A DNA stretch of 64,000 nucleotides from Imbricaverruca yamaguchii (GCA_034440575.1 JAOTOL010001615.1:1648001-1712000), one strand, 5' to 3'; numbered from the stretch's first letter, positions 23,326-36,808 are shown. Made by a program: numbers and translations. The notes: a model not told the origin generated them from the sequence alone.

Positions 23326-23515
23326 GACAATTGTTCAAGGGGACGAGTAACCTCAGGGGTAAGTTGCTCGTCTCACAATTGAAAGGTTGTAGGTTCGAGT
23401 TTCACCTGTCGCTACTCTTCGCCCGCAACCAATCGGCGTGAGAGATTGGCGACGTTACATGATTCAACGGTCGATGTGTGGTAAAAACCAATAACCAACA
23501 GACAATTGTTCAAGG
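23326..23515 (+). mobile_element. tRNA-derived SINE, family 3, with perfect target duplication
   Basis: A 160-bp insert (23341-23500) is bracketed by the perfect 15-bp direct repeat GACAATTGTTCAAGG (23326-23340 and 23501-23515). The insert begins with a tRNA-like head: box A-like TAACCTCAGGGGTAAG and box B-like GTAGGTTCGAGTTT. It continues with an unrelated body and ends in AATAACCAACA. A perfect duplication and both Pol III boxes make this a well-preserved, probably young copy. Confidence 0.9.
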
Positions 23516-25586
23516 ATTTCCTGTGTCGTGTCGGCTATAGTGTGTGACGAACAATGAACTGATGGAACTTGTCAGAAAACAAATCAAGAACGGATTTTGC
23601 ACCCGTTGGAACGGTAAAAACAGTGAAACGCAAAGTCGGTGGAAACTGCATCCGCTTTAACGTTGGTGACTCATGAACGATGTCCAATTTCTACACACTT
23701 TCGAGATTTTGTAGAGGAATGACAGCCCAATCGTCTAAGCTTAAACATTTTCTCAGCCACGTTCCATGTGCCACGTGCCAATTGCATGGAGGTAAAATGT
23801 GAAATTAGGCATTTTAGGCAGTTTTTACATTTTGCGTCCCGGAACAAATACCGTAACGGCAGGCAAGGATTTGATCGACATATATAAATGCACCAGTTAA
23901 CCTTCTGATATGGAACACGAAAGCTGTCCCCCCATAGCGTCGACACTGATATGAATGCACTCTTCACGTGCGTGGCTGAAAATCCGTGGGGTTCCAGACT
24001 CCCCTGGGTTGTCACCCTGTTAGTGCTGATTAGTCATTTTCCATATTCTGTCATGAAACTAAGCACCTGGCCTCCTGGTCTGGTCCCCTGACCCCCTTTA
24101 AGATCCGACCAGATATCTGGTCGGGTCGGAGACCTCCAGTCTTGTCCACACGTGACACGTCTTGCACACCATGTGGGTTATATAGCGATGGCGGGCGAAC
24201 ACGGGAAGTGCGTGTTAAAACTTACACGTGCGTGAAGGCCACTGCATTGTAACCGTAAAGGTACTTTCATATTTGCATTCACGACCGCGTACTTTCGTTG
24301 CCATCCAGGGACGGATGCTAAGCGAACACTAGGGTGCTGTGCCTCCCCTCCCGCCATGTGGAAGATGGCGTCCCTTTTGGAAGGCTCAGTGCACACCCCC
24401 GATTTTGTTCAAGGAGAGGCGCGCATCTGAGAGGAAAAGGTGCCCCTTTAGTGCTCTCGAGTGCACGCCTTCCCCCACTCGAATTTCTCAGCCAGAGGCG
24501 CCAATTCATTATGTTCGAGTGCATTTCCCCAATTTTTTTTTAACAGCCAGAGGTACCCCTCTGAATATATGGTCCCCCAAGAGACAAAGTGCCCCCATGG
24601 CAATTCCTGGATCCGCCCCGGCTCCATAAAAACCATCCATTCACTGGCGGCCGAACCAGCGCTAGTGGCGTTAAGCCGCCGCCTCACTTATCTAGCCGAG
24701 GAACCATGCAGCCTACGCGCTCTGTTGCCGGCCGCCAGACAACCCGAGACGGCTAGCATCATCACTTCAGACTGAAGCTCCAGTGGTAGTTTACCGCCAT
24801 GGATCGTTGAGAAGGCATTCAAAATACCTGTATCAATATGACGCTATCATACCCCAAAAATATCAACATTATCATCGTCGAAAAGTCGCACTTTTCCTGC
24901 GTACGATATATCTTCCACTTCTTTAGCTTCACTATCTGATACACGCTGCAGCATTGTCCTTGAGGGAATGTTCTGATGTCGCTCATGCTTCCCGTACTTG
25001 CCATGCGACGTTGAATGCTCCATCTGAAGCGTGTCGTTTGCAAGCGCTCGGGCACTCGCATTTCTACCGTGGAGCCGAAACTGTTCCCCGCCCATAGCTG
25101 GAGTAATTCGTATCAGCCTGGACAGTTATCGGACTATTTCTCACTGGGCTATCTTGCCCACTGCCGTTCCGGTCCATTCAGGGCAGCCTTTTGTTTGAGG
25201 ACACATGTCCGTTTTCCTGCCGTGAATATTTTCGGTTTGGGTCGGATATTTTCGGTTTGGGTCGCGGTTTTTCGGCTTGTCTTCTTTCTTTTCGGAACCC
25301 GTCTCTTCGGCTTTGTCTCCATCCCTTCTCTCAATGTCCCTTTCATGCCTTCTTCCTTTTCGGTTGTTTTCTGTCTTCTTCTGTCGTTTCCCCTCCTTCC
25401 GTGTTATCGACCTTCATTTCGATATCCACCTCCGCCTCAATCTCATTTTCCATCTGCCCTTTTCCTCGTCATATCCATGTGCACTTCTATCGTCAACTCC
25501 TTACCCTTCCTCTCTTCGCCATAACTGCCTTCCACGTCAGTCGTTTCATTCCATGCGCATGGTGTCATAGGTATGATTCTAAGACA
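23516..25586. other. Unique and old-repeat-like sequence
   Basis: 24330-24620 is rich in CCCC-containing phrases (CCAGAGGCGCC, TGGATCCGCCCC) that look like decayed interspersed repeat. 25190-25500 (+) is pyrimidine-rich (TTTTCGG, CTTCTTC), and its long frames are compositional. No gene recognised. Confidence 0.4.
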
Positions 25587-26065
25587 AATGTGCGTATGGC
25601 GGATGTACCTAAGCAAATAACCTATGCGCAAAAGTACTTACAACATATGCACGTAACCGCAGATGGACATGTTGCAGATGCACGTGAGAGCAAATGTACG
25701 TACAGTATATGTATCTAACCAAATGTACGCAAGCACAAAGGTACGTATGCGCTAACGTACATGCATTGACGCATACATACATTTACGCTTACTTACATTT
25801 ACGTGTGCATACTTTTAGGTTTAAGTACATTTCTTCTTACATACTTTCACGTTTACGTAGATTTGCGCATACGTATATCTCCGCTTACGTACATTTGCGT
25901 TTACATACATTTTCGCTTATGCACATTTTCGCTTACGTGCATTTGCGGATGCATACAATTGCACATACGTACATTTGCTCTTACATGCTTGTGCATACGT
26001 ATATTTGCGCATAAGTATATTTGCGCATACGTATTTTTGTGCATACGTACATTTGCGCTTACGTA
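25587..26065. repeat. 16-bp minisatellite that reverses orientation in the middle
   Basis: The left part (about 25587-25760) is built of about 11 degenerate units of the form CAAATGTACGTAAGCG. The right part (about 25768-26065) has about 19 units of the complementary form CGCTTACGTACATTTG. The switch lies near 25760-25768. The array is thus an inverted minisatellite whose halves can pair imperfectly. Units vary by 2-5 bases, so it is old. Confidence 0.85.
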
Positions 26066-28140
26066 GTTTTTTTTAGACGTCTCTCTGATGCGATGGAAAT
26101 GGCCCGGCAAGTTATCGCCTTCGTCCCCGCCTCGGTATAGCTCTTGCGGCACTGGCGGCTTTGTTGTGCAGCCGCCCTCCGCCCACAACTGAATACAACC
26201 AGCTGAATCACAGCCAGGCCTGACTGGCGGCAAAAACTCGCGACTTGCAGACCAGGTGGTGGCACACAATCTACCCTGTTACCACCTCAGACATGCCGTT
26301 CAGTAGCATTTGCCAAGCTGTCTACATATGGACGAGCTGGTCGAACATGGCTGCTGGGCCACATGCGGAAGTGGTATGTTCGATTGTGTCCTGGGATTTT
26401 GTTGTTGGGTAAGGGATGTCTCACTGCATGTATGAATGAGTGCATCGCTCTTCAGCGTACCAGGAGCGGTGAAGTAGATTTGACAGGCCACTGAACCGTC
26501 CACTTGGCGCACATTATGTTTCACTTTTGCGTTCCAACACATGATTCCTGTTGCCCACTCCGACGCTGACGAATCGAAAATTGGGAAAGGTTTAAATCAG
26601 CTAGCCTGGCTACGCACAAATCTTGACACAGAGGTTGTTTTTCCAATTTGTCTTCCTTCGGTGCCATAGTAAACGTTATATAAAAAAATTCCCAATATAC
26701 GTGATTTAGGGTGGTGTAATTAGTTAAGTCCATCGAATGGCTCAGCTAGACATTCGGAGCTCCCCTCCAAAGAGAAGAAAAGCATCATTTAAAGCATCCT
26801 ATCGTGCGACACAAATTGATTGCAAACATGAGGAGGTTCTTTTTTTTAACTTCTCCCGCCCTTCCCTTCCTGGAAACACTGACACTCCTGCAAATTATGT
26901 AGTAGACGATTTGTAACCTGAATTTCGTGCGCGTAGAAGACCGATTGACCAGTGTCTTTTACAGTTAGGCAATGTATTTAGCAGGGGCGGTTCCATGCAT
27001 CCAAATGAGGTGTAGGAGAAAAAGTCAGCACTGCACCCACCCACAAGAATATAGCTCAGATTTTGCCTTTTTCTTTGTTCCAAAAATTCCAGTTTTTTTC
27101 TTTTTCTTTCCACATAAATTACTTTGCTGACCTTGGTATCACTTCTTCGAGGCCCTTCGGTTGTATCCATGACCATGACTTCCAAACCTGGCGGAAAGAT
27201 AATGAAATTAATTCATTCGCACATTCAAGGCGAATTTGGCGCCTCCACGGTTTTACACATTGCTTTTCTAACACCCATCAAGTCGGTGATAATTTTAAAT
27301 ATATCAAATTAATTTCACCTCCTTATGTAAATGCAGTTCCCAAAAATATGCTAAGAAATGATATGGAAACGTGAATGCAAATGTCATTGCAAAGTCGAAA
27401 GATGAGGAATTTTAACGCACTTAAAAAAGAACGAGCTCATCAATGTGTCCCAAGGCAGCGCTGGCTTCCCTGGGCCTGTCGTGATGGCATGTGAGTCTTC
27501 CTTACATCATAGACAAGAAAATGAAATTTAAAGGGTTTTATCAATTTAATTTCTCTTGGTGCTGTTATCTATGAAGGTCATTAAAATATCATAAGGCATT
27601 ACGTACACGAATGGTACATTAGGCGGGGTATTAGGCACACACATGGATGCACATGGAACTTCATGTTGCACAAGGAGCTGATATGATTGGTGAAGCAAAA
27701 CTTCATAGGTTCTACAAAGAACAACATCCGGTCACTAATTGAAGAGAAGTGAGTTATGCAGTGCACTGGCTTGTAGAACAGCAAGCACAGTTGGGGAAGA
27801 GGTTGAGAGGAACAACAAAAACAATATGTGAATCAGTATGCCCAGAGATTTCGGCGTGCGTTCACCTAATATTATCGTACTGTTTGCCTAATGATAATAT
27901 ATCCCTCCTACGGTGTGCGTGTTACTGTCATATCAGATCCAACCAGTTATCTATGAAACACCATGGGCTGCACGGAAACAATTGTGTTCCAAATGTTCTC
28001 AACTTTCAGCCTGTTCCGTTCCGTGCTTGTTCCGCCTGTTTCTGCGCTGCGACAAAGTGCTGATGAACTGCTTTAGCTCATTGATTCATTACGCCGGCGG
28101 TGTATTCTTGAGTTGTTTGATTGCGTTGCCTGGTCACGTG
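26066..28140. other. 2 kb of unique sequence without a recognised gene
   Basis: Short frames only, no motif or repeat family identified. Confidence 0.45.
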
Positions 28141-28254
28141 ATGGTGGCCATGGGCCCCCTGGCCGCGCCGCACCAGCCGCACCAGCCGCACCAGCCGCAC
28201 CAGTGCGGTCGCTGGGTGCAACGGCACGAGCAGAAGTGTCGGAGCGAGGTCGTG
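28141..28254 (+). CDS. Possible small first exon with HQP repeats
   Basis: A GC-rich island within AT-richer sequence. The second of two in-frame ATGs (28150) has a good start context (GTGGCCATGG). The frame reads MVAMGPLAAPHQPHQPHQ and continues to CRSEVV, with three Pro-His-Gln repeats, and is followed by a donor-like sequence (CGTG|GTGAGC, GT at 28255). If spliced there it would be a 38-codon exon ending in phase 0, which cannot join the phase-1 acceptor of the NR1F exon. There is no homology I recognise, and the frame would otherwise stop at 28284. Chance is a serious alternative. Confidence 0.2.
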
Positions 28255-31200
28255 GTGAGCGTCGTGCGTCCTGTGTTGTGCTAGTCGTCAGCAGTCCTCG
28301 TGACATTCCAGTCAAACTGGCCGAAATGGGTCTCGGTGTCATTCAACAAGTCAAATACAAGGTTTTTAATAAAATAAGGCTTGACGTACCTGTAAAGCTT
28401 ACTGGTAAAATCCAATGAAAATCGATCTGAATCCGATTCCTCTGGACGATCTCAATTTGGCCTTCAAACGTCTGTTGAATGGAATATTACATATTGGTGA
28501 CGTTAGATACTGCATGCTGTGACTGCTAAGCCACGTTGAGGTTAGGTGGCGTAGTGGGTGGGGTAGTGTCGCCAGTAGTGCATTCGGTGTTGGACCCATT
28601 GGCGATGTTTGCCCCTTCTCCTTACCAACAAAGTTGTTTCGATAAGAAAGAACAACGAAAACGTATTGCACATGGTTTAAGCTAACCTTCCCCATTTTAT
28701 AGTCATGGCACTGGGACAGAAACCAAGGGGGTAAAACAGCATTGACATTGATTTGTGTCACACAGAACATGCCTGTTCAAAAATTGGTCGTCCTGTTTTC
28801 CTGCAGGTATGTTGAATGGTATGAATGACTGAAATGATGCAAATTTCTTGCTATTTGATGAAACGTCGATGCTTTGGTCTCTAAGACCCGGCTTTTATTT
28901 CAGTAATGGTGTGTTGTTGTAAAAAAGTAAACTATGGTGCATCCCACCTAGCTGTATTTGTTTTGTTCAAAGTGTTATTTCTAATCCCATTGTTTCTTAG
29001 TTATCTTTTCTAATAAGAATCACCTCAGCGAAGTGAAAATGCAAAAATGTGTTTCTGATGTTATAGAAAACTACTTTCTCCCAATTTAATTGCGTGACAA
29101 TTACCGCTCGAAATTCAGAAGTATCCAATACAAATTCAACAAATGCAAATCCTATCACCAAATGACATCTGGGCGAGATGCTGCACCGGCGATCGCGCGG
29201 TATTCCGGGGCGTCAGTTCCCCTGCTGTACCGGGTCCGAGAATGTGGCCGACTGAAACAGTCACAGCGGCAGCTCGTGCCACCCCCAGGCCACCCGCCTG
29301 TGACGCAACGCAACCGCGTGAAAGTAGGTCACAGAGTGCATTCACCAAAGTCGGAACGCGGCGCATACTGACGGGGTGCGACGCCGAAAACGTGCAATAC
29401 TAACAGTGTGCGTATGTGCCGAAAGCCAGCGCCAGGGCCACGGTGGTTCCACACCCGCTGCGGCTGTGCTTTTTGGTTCAGGATCAACATATCGTGTCGA
29501 TCTCGTGCCGGGAACAGGCCGGCGGGTTGATCCGCCGGGACGATGACGTCACCACGGCTTCTCGGGGGAGGAGGAGTGGGTATCCGACGGCCAGTGATGT
29601 CACCACGGGAAGGCGGTGACCTCAGAAGACAGCTGTTGCTGGGTCAGTCCCCACGTCGCCGTCGCTACTGCTGATTAACAAGAAAATATGAACCAAGCTT
29701 GTTTAGAGCATTCCTGTCAAGTGTCATGCATTCACAAATGAGCATATAGGGTGATTATGTCCTATATATGTATCTATGTATAGTTTGTGTTCTGTGTAAG
29801 AATCATGTAGCAATGGAATATACGTAATATGCATGCATGCATGCATGTAATCTATGTAACAAGCTGAAGCTTAGCAAGCATTTTTCAGATGCAATTCTCA
29901 CAATTTGAAGGAAAAGAGAAAAATAATGTATTATGGATACGTACTAATTTCATCGTTGAACATGCGCACAATACACTGGGTCAGGGTGCCCAATTAAATA
30001 CATAAATTGTGTACAGACAGCGGTTGCCCTAAACAGTGCGGCACCATAGGTGTAGGCTTCGGAAAATTATTGAGAGGGTACAATGCATGAAGGTAGTGCG
30101 TGAATACAAATTAATTGAGGGGGATACCACATGAGACATGAGGTTCCCACGTTAAAAATATGTGTTTAAGTTGGGGGGTGCAAGTGGCCTTCCAAAGGCA
30201 TGCAAAGCTACACCCATGTGTGCCAAGGTTGAATAATTACCGATTCTACATTCAGTGTAGTTGCATGGAATGAGGGGCGAACTAGAAACCGACAAAACTG
30301 CTGGAAGATATAGCATCCTACAGACATGCACTGCTTGGCACGACATCCGAGTAACCATTCACTGCCCGGAACGCCATCGGAGTAATCATGTTTCTGTGTG
30401 GAACCAAACTGTTCGCTTTACTGCAAATTACCTATATGCTCCGAACGTCAAATTGCAGGTGCTCCCAACCTGAGTGGGCCACATATGCTCAGCAGATTTT
30501 GGTTATACACCTGCTGTCTTTAGAAGATGGAGGGTTAGACAACGCACCTCCAGGCTCCACGATTCAAGGGAGAAGATCAGTTCGCACCTCCATTATCCTT
30601 CGTCCCCAGACAAAAACGACCACATATTTCGACATGCTGCAGATGGAAACCAGCACGTACCCCACCAGCTACAGATAAGACAACACTTGGGTCCGTCAGA
30701 CTCATAGTTGGAAGCCCAGTTGCAGGCTGGGCCAGCGAAGCACAGCCGCGTTCCGTGTGCACGTGGCAGGGCCCACGAGCAATGACCAAAGAACCACCAA
30801 TGAACAGCCAGTGGTCGGCGGCTGTCCAATTCATACAGCGGAAGCGAAACATGAGGTGGGCTGGGCACGATAACCCGAGTGGTTCCATGAGCTGTGAGGA
30901 CTGGTGATATGACCGTTAGATGCTCCTTTTTGCCGACGACACCGTTTTTTTGCGGCTGTTACTACGTCACGGAGCACTGCAAGCTGCCTAAAGGTGGAGT
31001 TTGCGTCGCCAACGCATGATGAAACAACGCCTTTTGCGTGATCCAACATCGGTAGGGGTGGACTAAGCGCGATCGAAGATATGTAGACGTAGATTTTGCT
31101 CCACTCAGCACCCATAGGCTTAGGTTTTCTCCATCTAACATCTACAAGTGTATATTTTTCCACATCTAACACTAGCGCTTGTAGGCGTTTTCCATTAAAA

Positions 31201-31562
31201 AAATAATTGGGTTACTTTAGGTTAGTTTTTATACTTGCTTTAGGCTTGACGTTAACACCCGTAGGTACTTACACTTTCCATGCGTTTTCGTTTCCTTACG
31301 CTTTCCAACATCGGCAAGAGTAGTTTGATGTCATGACAATGTTTTAGGATTAGGTTAAGTTTGTTTTACTGTATGTTTGCAACCTTCCGATATCCACAGG
31401 TTAGGCTGAATGTCATCAAAGATTGGTGGGGCCAGGTTAGGTTTGTTTATTGTACATAAACATCCGTTTACGCCATCCAACATCCGTAGGAGTAGGTTTG
31501 AGCTAGCATAAATATCTTGGATTAAGCTGGGGTATATTTGTTTGTATTGCAGGTCGAACACA
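28255..31562. other. Unique sequence; two CRE-like sites; no gene recognised
   Basis: A GC-rich stretch (29150-29640) contains a 70-codon frame (29155-29371, +) starting MTSGRDAAPAIARYSG without known homology. TGACGTCA (29544-29551) and a near copy, TGATGTCA (about 29591-29598), are both followed by CCACGG. TGCATGCATGCATGCATG lies near 29830. GGTTAG-type motifs are scattered at 31200-31500. Confidence 0.4.
29544..29598. promoter_or_regulatory. Paired CRE-like sites
   Basis: A perfect palindromic cAMP-response-type site, TGACGTCACCACGG, is followed about 47 bp later by TGATGTCACCACGG, in a CpG-rich stretch. bZIP factors of the CREB/ATF class bind TGACGTCA. There is no adjacent gene I can name, so the regulatory role is only inferred. 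Confidence 0.3.
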
Positions 31563-31565
31563 ACA

Positions 31566-31818
<253 letters not shown>

Positions 31819-31871
31819 AGCATGCACATGCTTACCGCCGTGTGAGCCATTGACCGGCGTGAGCTGGTGAA

Positions 31872-31957
31872 CCGCGACACATGAACTGTGGTTCCGTTAT
31901 GTGTGCTGTTACGCCGCGACACATGAACTGTGGCTCCGTCATGTGTGCTGTTGCGCC
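31872..31957. repeat. 43-bp tandem duplication
   Basis: Two adjacent copies of a segment containing GCGACACATGAACTGTGG and ATGTGTGCTGTT, differing at a few bases. Confidence 0.85.
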
Positions 31958-33129
31958 GTGTACTGAATTATTGTGCACTACTGTTTGTAACTTCATTCCT
32001 TCGTTCGATGTTGCACTATTAGTTTGATGTTATCCGTAAAGTTGGTCATGTGCTTGCTAGATTATGTGATGTAGTTCTTCTCTTGCTGTCCACCACCTGT
32101 TTTCTTGCGTTTTCTTATGATTTTGCACACTCGCATGATCTTACTTTTTGACTTCTTTTCTAGCTGATTATTTGATGCCGCAATCCCTGCAGCAAGTCGG
32201 ACATCCAAAAAGTTAGTTCTGTTTGCTATGCCTTCGCTGCTTCCTCACGCTCTTCTCACTCCATTGCTTCTCGTGCATGCATTTTTATGGAAATGGGTTG
32301 GGAAAAGCGCTACCACTCACCTGTTACGCAATTGGTGCCAGAAGCATAGAGTGAGTTCTAGGGGAAAATTGTAAAAATGTGTAATCAAAGAAGTGTGTTC
32401 TGGGTATAATGTTTTCATCTCCACTGAAGCATGCTAAAATGTGTGATTTGGTACCATTGACGAATGTAGCTTCTGGATACGCTATTAGCCATTGCTTACC
32501 GTCCCTGCGATAAGCATATCAACTGGTTATAGTTGTATAACTCTTTACTTTATCACATATCGACGCAACTATCAATGCGGATGCACTACAACATACGCGT
32601 TATGTATTTTTTCACACTTGACAGCGGTCCCTCAAGCATCTTGACATTGGACTTTTTGGCATCGATACCATTACGTTTGAGCATGCTCTCTGACTCCAAA
32701 TATATTGCCGTATGGCCCCGAGCCTATGCATTTTCATAGCATTCAAGAGATAGCTGATGAAGAAGTAAATAATTCCGTGATCTACTGTGGCCATTGCATG
32801 ATTATAATAATTATATCATTTCATCGATGTGTTGCTGTGAAATAGACCAAACAATGTAATTTGTCATCGAGTCTTCAAATGTTCAGGTTTATTTAACATA
32901 GTCAGAGCCACATGAATTAAACTTATTCAGAGCCAACATCTCTCGTGTTCTGTCTACACTAGCATGGCTAACCCCTTTCATTCGGCCTTGATCGATATCG
33001 CGTAACACGCGTGGTAGTGTATCACATGCGTGATCGCAGCACATGTGCGAGTCCGCGTAGCATATGCTTGATTCACCTATAGCAGTCCCACTTAAACCAC
33101 TCCATTTCACATCCACCCACTGCACATAT
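31958..33129. other. Unique sequence, nothing recognised
   Basis: 32880-33129 adjoins the decayed LINE and may be its 3' UTR, but no sequence feature proves this. Confidence 0.4.
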
Positions 33130-34830
33130 TAGAATTTATTAATACGTTTATTGAACTTAAATATTTTGTCCACCCTAATTTCAAACACATTCAATGGGAG
33201 GCCCTTCCCACCACATCTCCAGGCAGCCCATTCCCATGATCAACCACCAAAATACGCGACTGAGACCTGTTGGCGTTTAGCTGTCTTGCATCTTGACATG
33301 ACTAACCTGAATTGATGCCGCCTATATGAATTCGTCAACATGAGAGCACCGTTCAGATTAACATTATCTAACCCTTTTGCAATTTTGGACGTCTCAATCA
33401 TATTACCCGTTAATCTCCCATGCTTCCGTGAGTACAGACGCACAGTCGGGGTGTGAGGGGGTCCTTGACTGAACAGCCAGAATTGTAGTAGATCATAAGA
33501 CAAATTTTCAGATTTTCACCCCTCAAAACCAGAAATTCTCGCCAGGTGAAGCGCATCGAAAGCGGTTTCTATTTCGTTGCATTTTTGGGGTGTGGGGCCC
33601 TCACAAGAAATTCCTGGTTGCGCCCCTAATTAAGCACACATCTAGAACTATAAGCCTTTGTTGTTATCCATGTTGTTATCCATATGCCATGTTATACATT
33701 ATCTAGTCCACTGACGAGCATAGCAACTTTACGCTCTTTTTAGTATGCCTATATTTCCTTGTATGCAAGGGATCCATGCCTTGCATAATGTGCCAAGTAG
33801 TGCCCGTTCATAGACTAAGGACAATTTCCACAACGTTCTTGCTTTTATATTCCGTGCTCCCATTAACGATCCCTAGCATTCTGAATGGCCTGTTCCAAGC
33901 TGAGTTTCAATGTTTTCTGCTTCCAAATCACGAACTAGAACACCTAAATCTGTTTCCTTTTCAATGACATCGAATATTCACTACCCCCCATTTCATGTTT
34001 AAATGTCTTACCTCCAGATGGCAGATGCATCACCTTATGCTTATCATACCTTGGAAACATTTTTAATTTATCAGCCAACTTTTATGTCATACATGTATTG
34101 CTAAATATTTGTAGATTTGTCACTCTTGTTAGCGATTCCCATCACCTTGATGTCATCAGCAAATTTAAACACCCTATTCCTCACTCAACCCCAATGTAGT
34201 TCACAAAGCTGATAAAGAAAAGTGAACCTATGATGGAGCCCTGTTGCACTCTACTCAGGACATCATTCCATTCAGATTTACATTCATTTAATGCTTCCCT
34301 TTGTGTCCTTGCCTTTGATCTTTCCTCAATCCAATCTAATGTTTTTCCATCAGTACCCTTACTGCTGATCCAGCTGACGCATTAGACGCTCGTGTGAAAC
34401 TTTAGCAAAAGCTCCGCTAAAGTCTAAGCACACTGCATCTATTTTGTTTATATTGTCAATTTCCATAGTTATTTACTCACTGAGCTACAGGAAGATAGTT
34501 AGCAAGATCTCCCAGATAAAATTATATGTTCAGTAGAATGTTATGGGTAATACCTATCAATGTGAATCTGAACATTCTCCTTTGCGAGTTTTTCTATCAC
34601 CTTGAAAATTAGTGAGGCTAAGCTGACTGACCTGTGATTTCCCACACATTCTTATTACCCATTTTTTTAATTGGTATCGGATTTCCATTACGTGAATCTT
34701 CAGGTACTTCAGAATACTCAAATGATCCATCTAAAAATAACACATAGAGGAACTGCCAAAACTTGAGCACATTTAACTACAGTCCTAGCTTACATCGTCG
34801 GCCCTTCAGCTATATTTGGTGGTCATTTCT
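33130..34830 (-). mobile_element. Old, heavily mutated CR1-clade LINE fragment
   Basis: Frames on the minus strand are broken by many stops and indels, but CR1 reverse-transcriptase landmarks appear in correct order. The template-entry block is near 34690 (PIPIKKMGNK) and SLASLIFKVIEKLAKE-like sequence is near 34600. The motif A remnant is near 34410 (DFSGAFAKVSHERLM), motif B near 34230 (VQQGSIIGSLFFISFVN) and FADD-like sequence near 34165. The C-terminal region is at 33240-33503 (YSRKHGRLTGNMIET, CKTAKRQQ). The wording differs clearly from copies A and B, so this is a different and older CR1 lineage. Confidence 0.8.
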
Positions 34831-36299
34831 GCAAGTAGTTTTCTACAGCTATAGCAGTTATCGTAGGATTTCCTAACTTATCCCCTGTCATAGTATAACC
34901 TTCAGTGTTTTACGTGTGTGTATATATCCACGTAAGAGGTTCTCTGTAATATTGTCTGTCTTTTGTCTTTGACTGGCTGCCTCCCACACGAGCGGATATT
35001 ATGCATCATCGTATGCGCCTCTGTATCTGGCTATACCTGCGGTAGACATATGGATAATCGGCAAAGATTGGTTGCGGTCATCTGTCCAGTTGGCGTCACT
35101 ATTAGGAAATCATGCATGTTTTTTTAAATAAATATCCAGATCGTGGTGTTAATTCAAGACAACGCTTGAATTATATGTTCACATCTCCTTGGATTTGGAG
35201 ATTGGAGATTTGCTACGATGAAAGGTTTTGTTATAGTTTAAGGTATCCACAACACATGTTTTACAAATTGTATCTACACGAAGAAAAACAAAGGGATTCG
35301 CCTTTGTTAGATTAGACTAAGTTTGGCTTTTCTTTACGGTTGAAACATTTTAAAGTTTATTTTTGTGAAATAAAAAAATAATTAGTGCTTCTATACATAT
35401 CGGACCACGATATGTTATGTCATGTTGAGTCACATATGATAATAAAGCAGCACCTACCAATTACCATTCCCACAGCACCCATTCTTATCCCGAGACACGA
35501 ACTAGTGGGAAGAACGAAAACAGAAGAAAAAACGATGGTTTCCTCCTAGTACCCAGATTCGTACCTTGGCCGTTAAGACGACCTTCAAGGCCGTCAGCGG
35601 CCGATTTTCACAAACACGGCGCAATTGAGATACAATTTTACTTTTGGCAACACCGGCTTCATGCCGCTGGCTGGAAATCACTGAGCCAATCAGCACCCTC
35701 CCTACTGTCAGCTAGATGTGACGAAAGATTAGGGGGCCACGCTTAGCCAGTCCTCACTTACCGCGTATATGAACAGCACAGCTAAATTTCAATTTTCCCG
35801 GAGTGGGAGAAACTGGTCGTCAGGGTGGCATAAATACTAGTATTGCCACAAGCTCATCTTGTTCTGGAACAATGTATGTGATGAAATCGAAAGACACTGA
35901 AATTTATGTTTATATGGTTGTCCATTTTGGTACAAAATCGTAGTAGATTTCAAGGACGTTTTGTGGTCATTTAAGGCATTTTCAAGAGAAAATATAGCTC
36001 ATATCTTTTCTTTTATTGCTTGGGGTTGGTTCAGAATGAAACAAAATTAATAGTATTGTCCCTGTCAATTGATGTAGAACGTCTCAATCTTTAAGGACAC
36101 AAAAATTAATTATTGTAGCCTTTCCTGGAAAGAGTTCCGAACGGAGTGGGAGCTGCAGAGCACCGAATACATCGAATCCAACTTTTGTATGGGCAGCCAT
36201 AGCAAGATTGTGATTCCTTATATTTTGCGGAGGTGCAAATCTGTATCCCTCTGTAGGTGCATATGCATCCAGTGGTGCACCTTGGACAGGATTGCTGTT
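34831..36299. other. Unique sequence, nothing recognised
   Basis: 35540-35700 has phrases reminiscent of interspersed repeats (GGCCGTTAAGACGACC, CACTGAGCCAATCAG), but I found no second copy in the window. Confidence 0.4.
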
Positions 36300-36478
36300 T
36301 TATATACGTTTGAGAGGACAAGTGCCTCCCCAATGTTGGCTTTTCCTCCTAAATAATTTGAACTTTTAACATGGGACCCCATGGAGTGTGCCCCCGATCC
36401 ATTTTGTCGTGCCTATTGCCTTCGTGCATTTCCCCCACACACACAATTATTTTCCGAAATCAACACCCATGACCTAGG
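36300..36478 (+). repeat. Dispersed repeat D1, copy 1
   Basis: Aligns along its length with 53108-53300. Shared phrases in order are CCAATGTTGGCTTT/TCAATGTTGGCTTT, GGGACCC...TGGAGTGTGCC, GCATTT/GTATTT..CCCC, and AAATCAACACCC/AAATTAACACCC. Non-coding, same strand, probably a non-autonomous element or fragment. Confidence 0.7.
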
Positions 36479-36670
36479 AATAGTATTTTCACATGTGTTT
36501 TCTTAATGTGTGATGCTGGGTTGTATAAACCTTTCGGGTTGTTTTATTGTGCTTTGTTTGGAGAATAAGGCTTTCATTTTCTTCAGAGAATAATTATTTT
36601 TCTTCAGAAATAGTGGATTGGTGTTCTTCAGTGCACTCACAACCATTGCTTGTGCTCTCATGGAGCGTTT

Positions 36671-36808
36671 CATGAAATTGTTGGTTATTAGGGCTTTAGG
36701 GCGCATCGACTACATTGGTCATGTAGCGCCCATCATGAAATTGTTGGTTATTAGGGCTTTAGGGCGCATCGACTACATTGGTCATGTAGCACGCATCATG
36801 AAATTGTA
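36671..36808. repeat. 63-bp tandem duplication
   Basis: CATGAAATTGTTGG... begins at 36671 and again at 36734 with almost no difference. A third start at 36797 breaks off after CATGAAATTG. The unit is divisible by three, so the + frame repeats MKLLVIRALGRIDYIGHVA. Confidence 0.95.
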
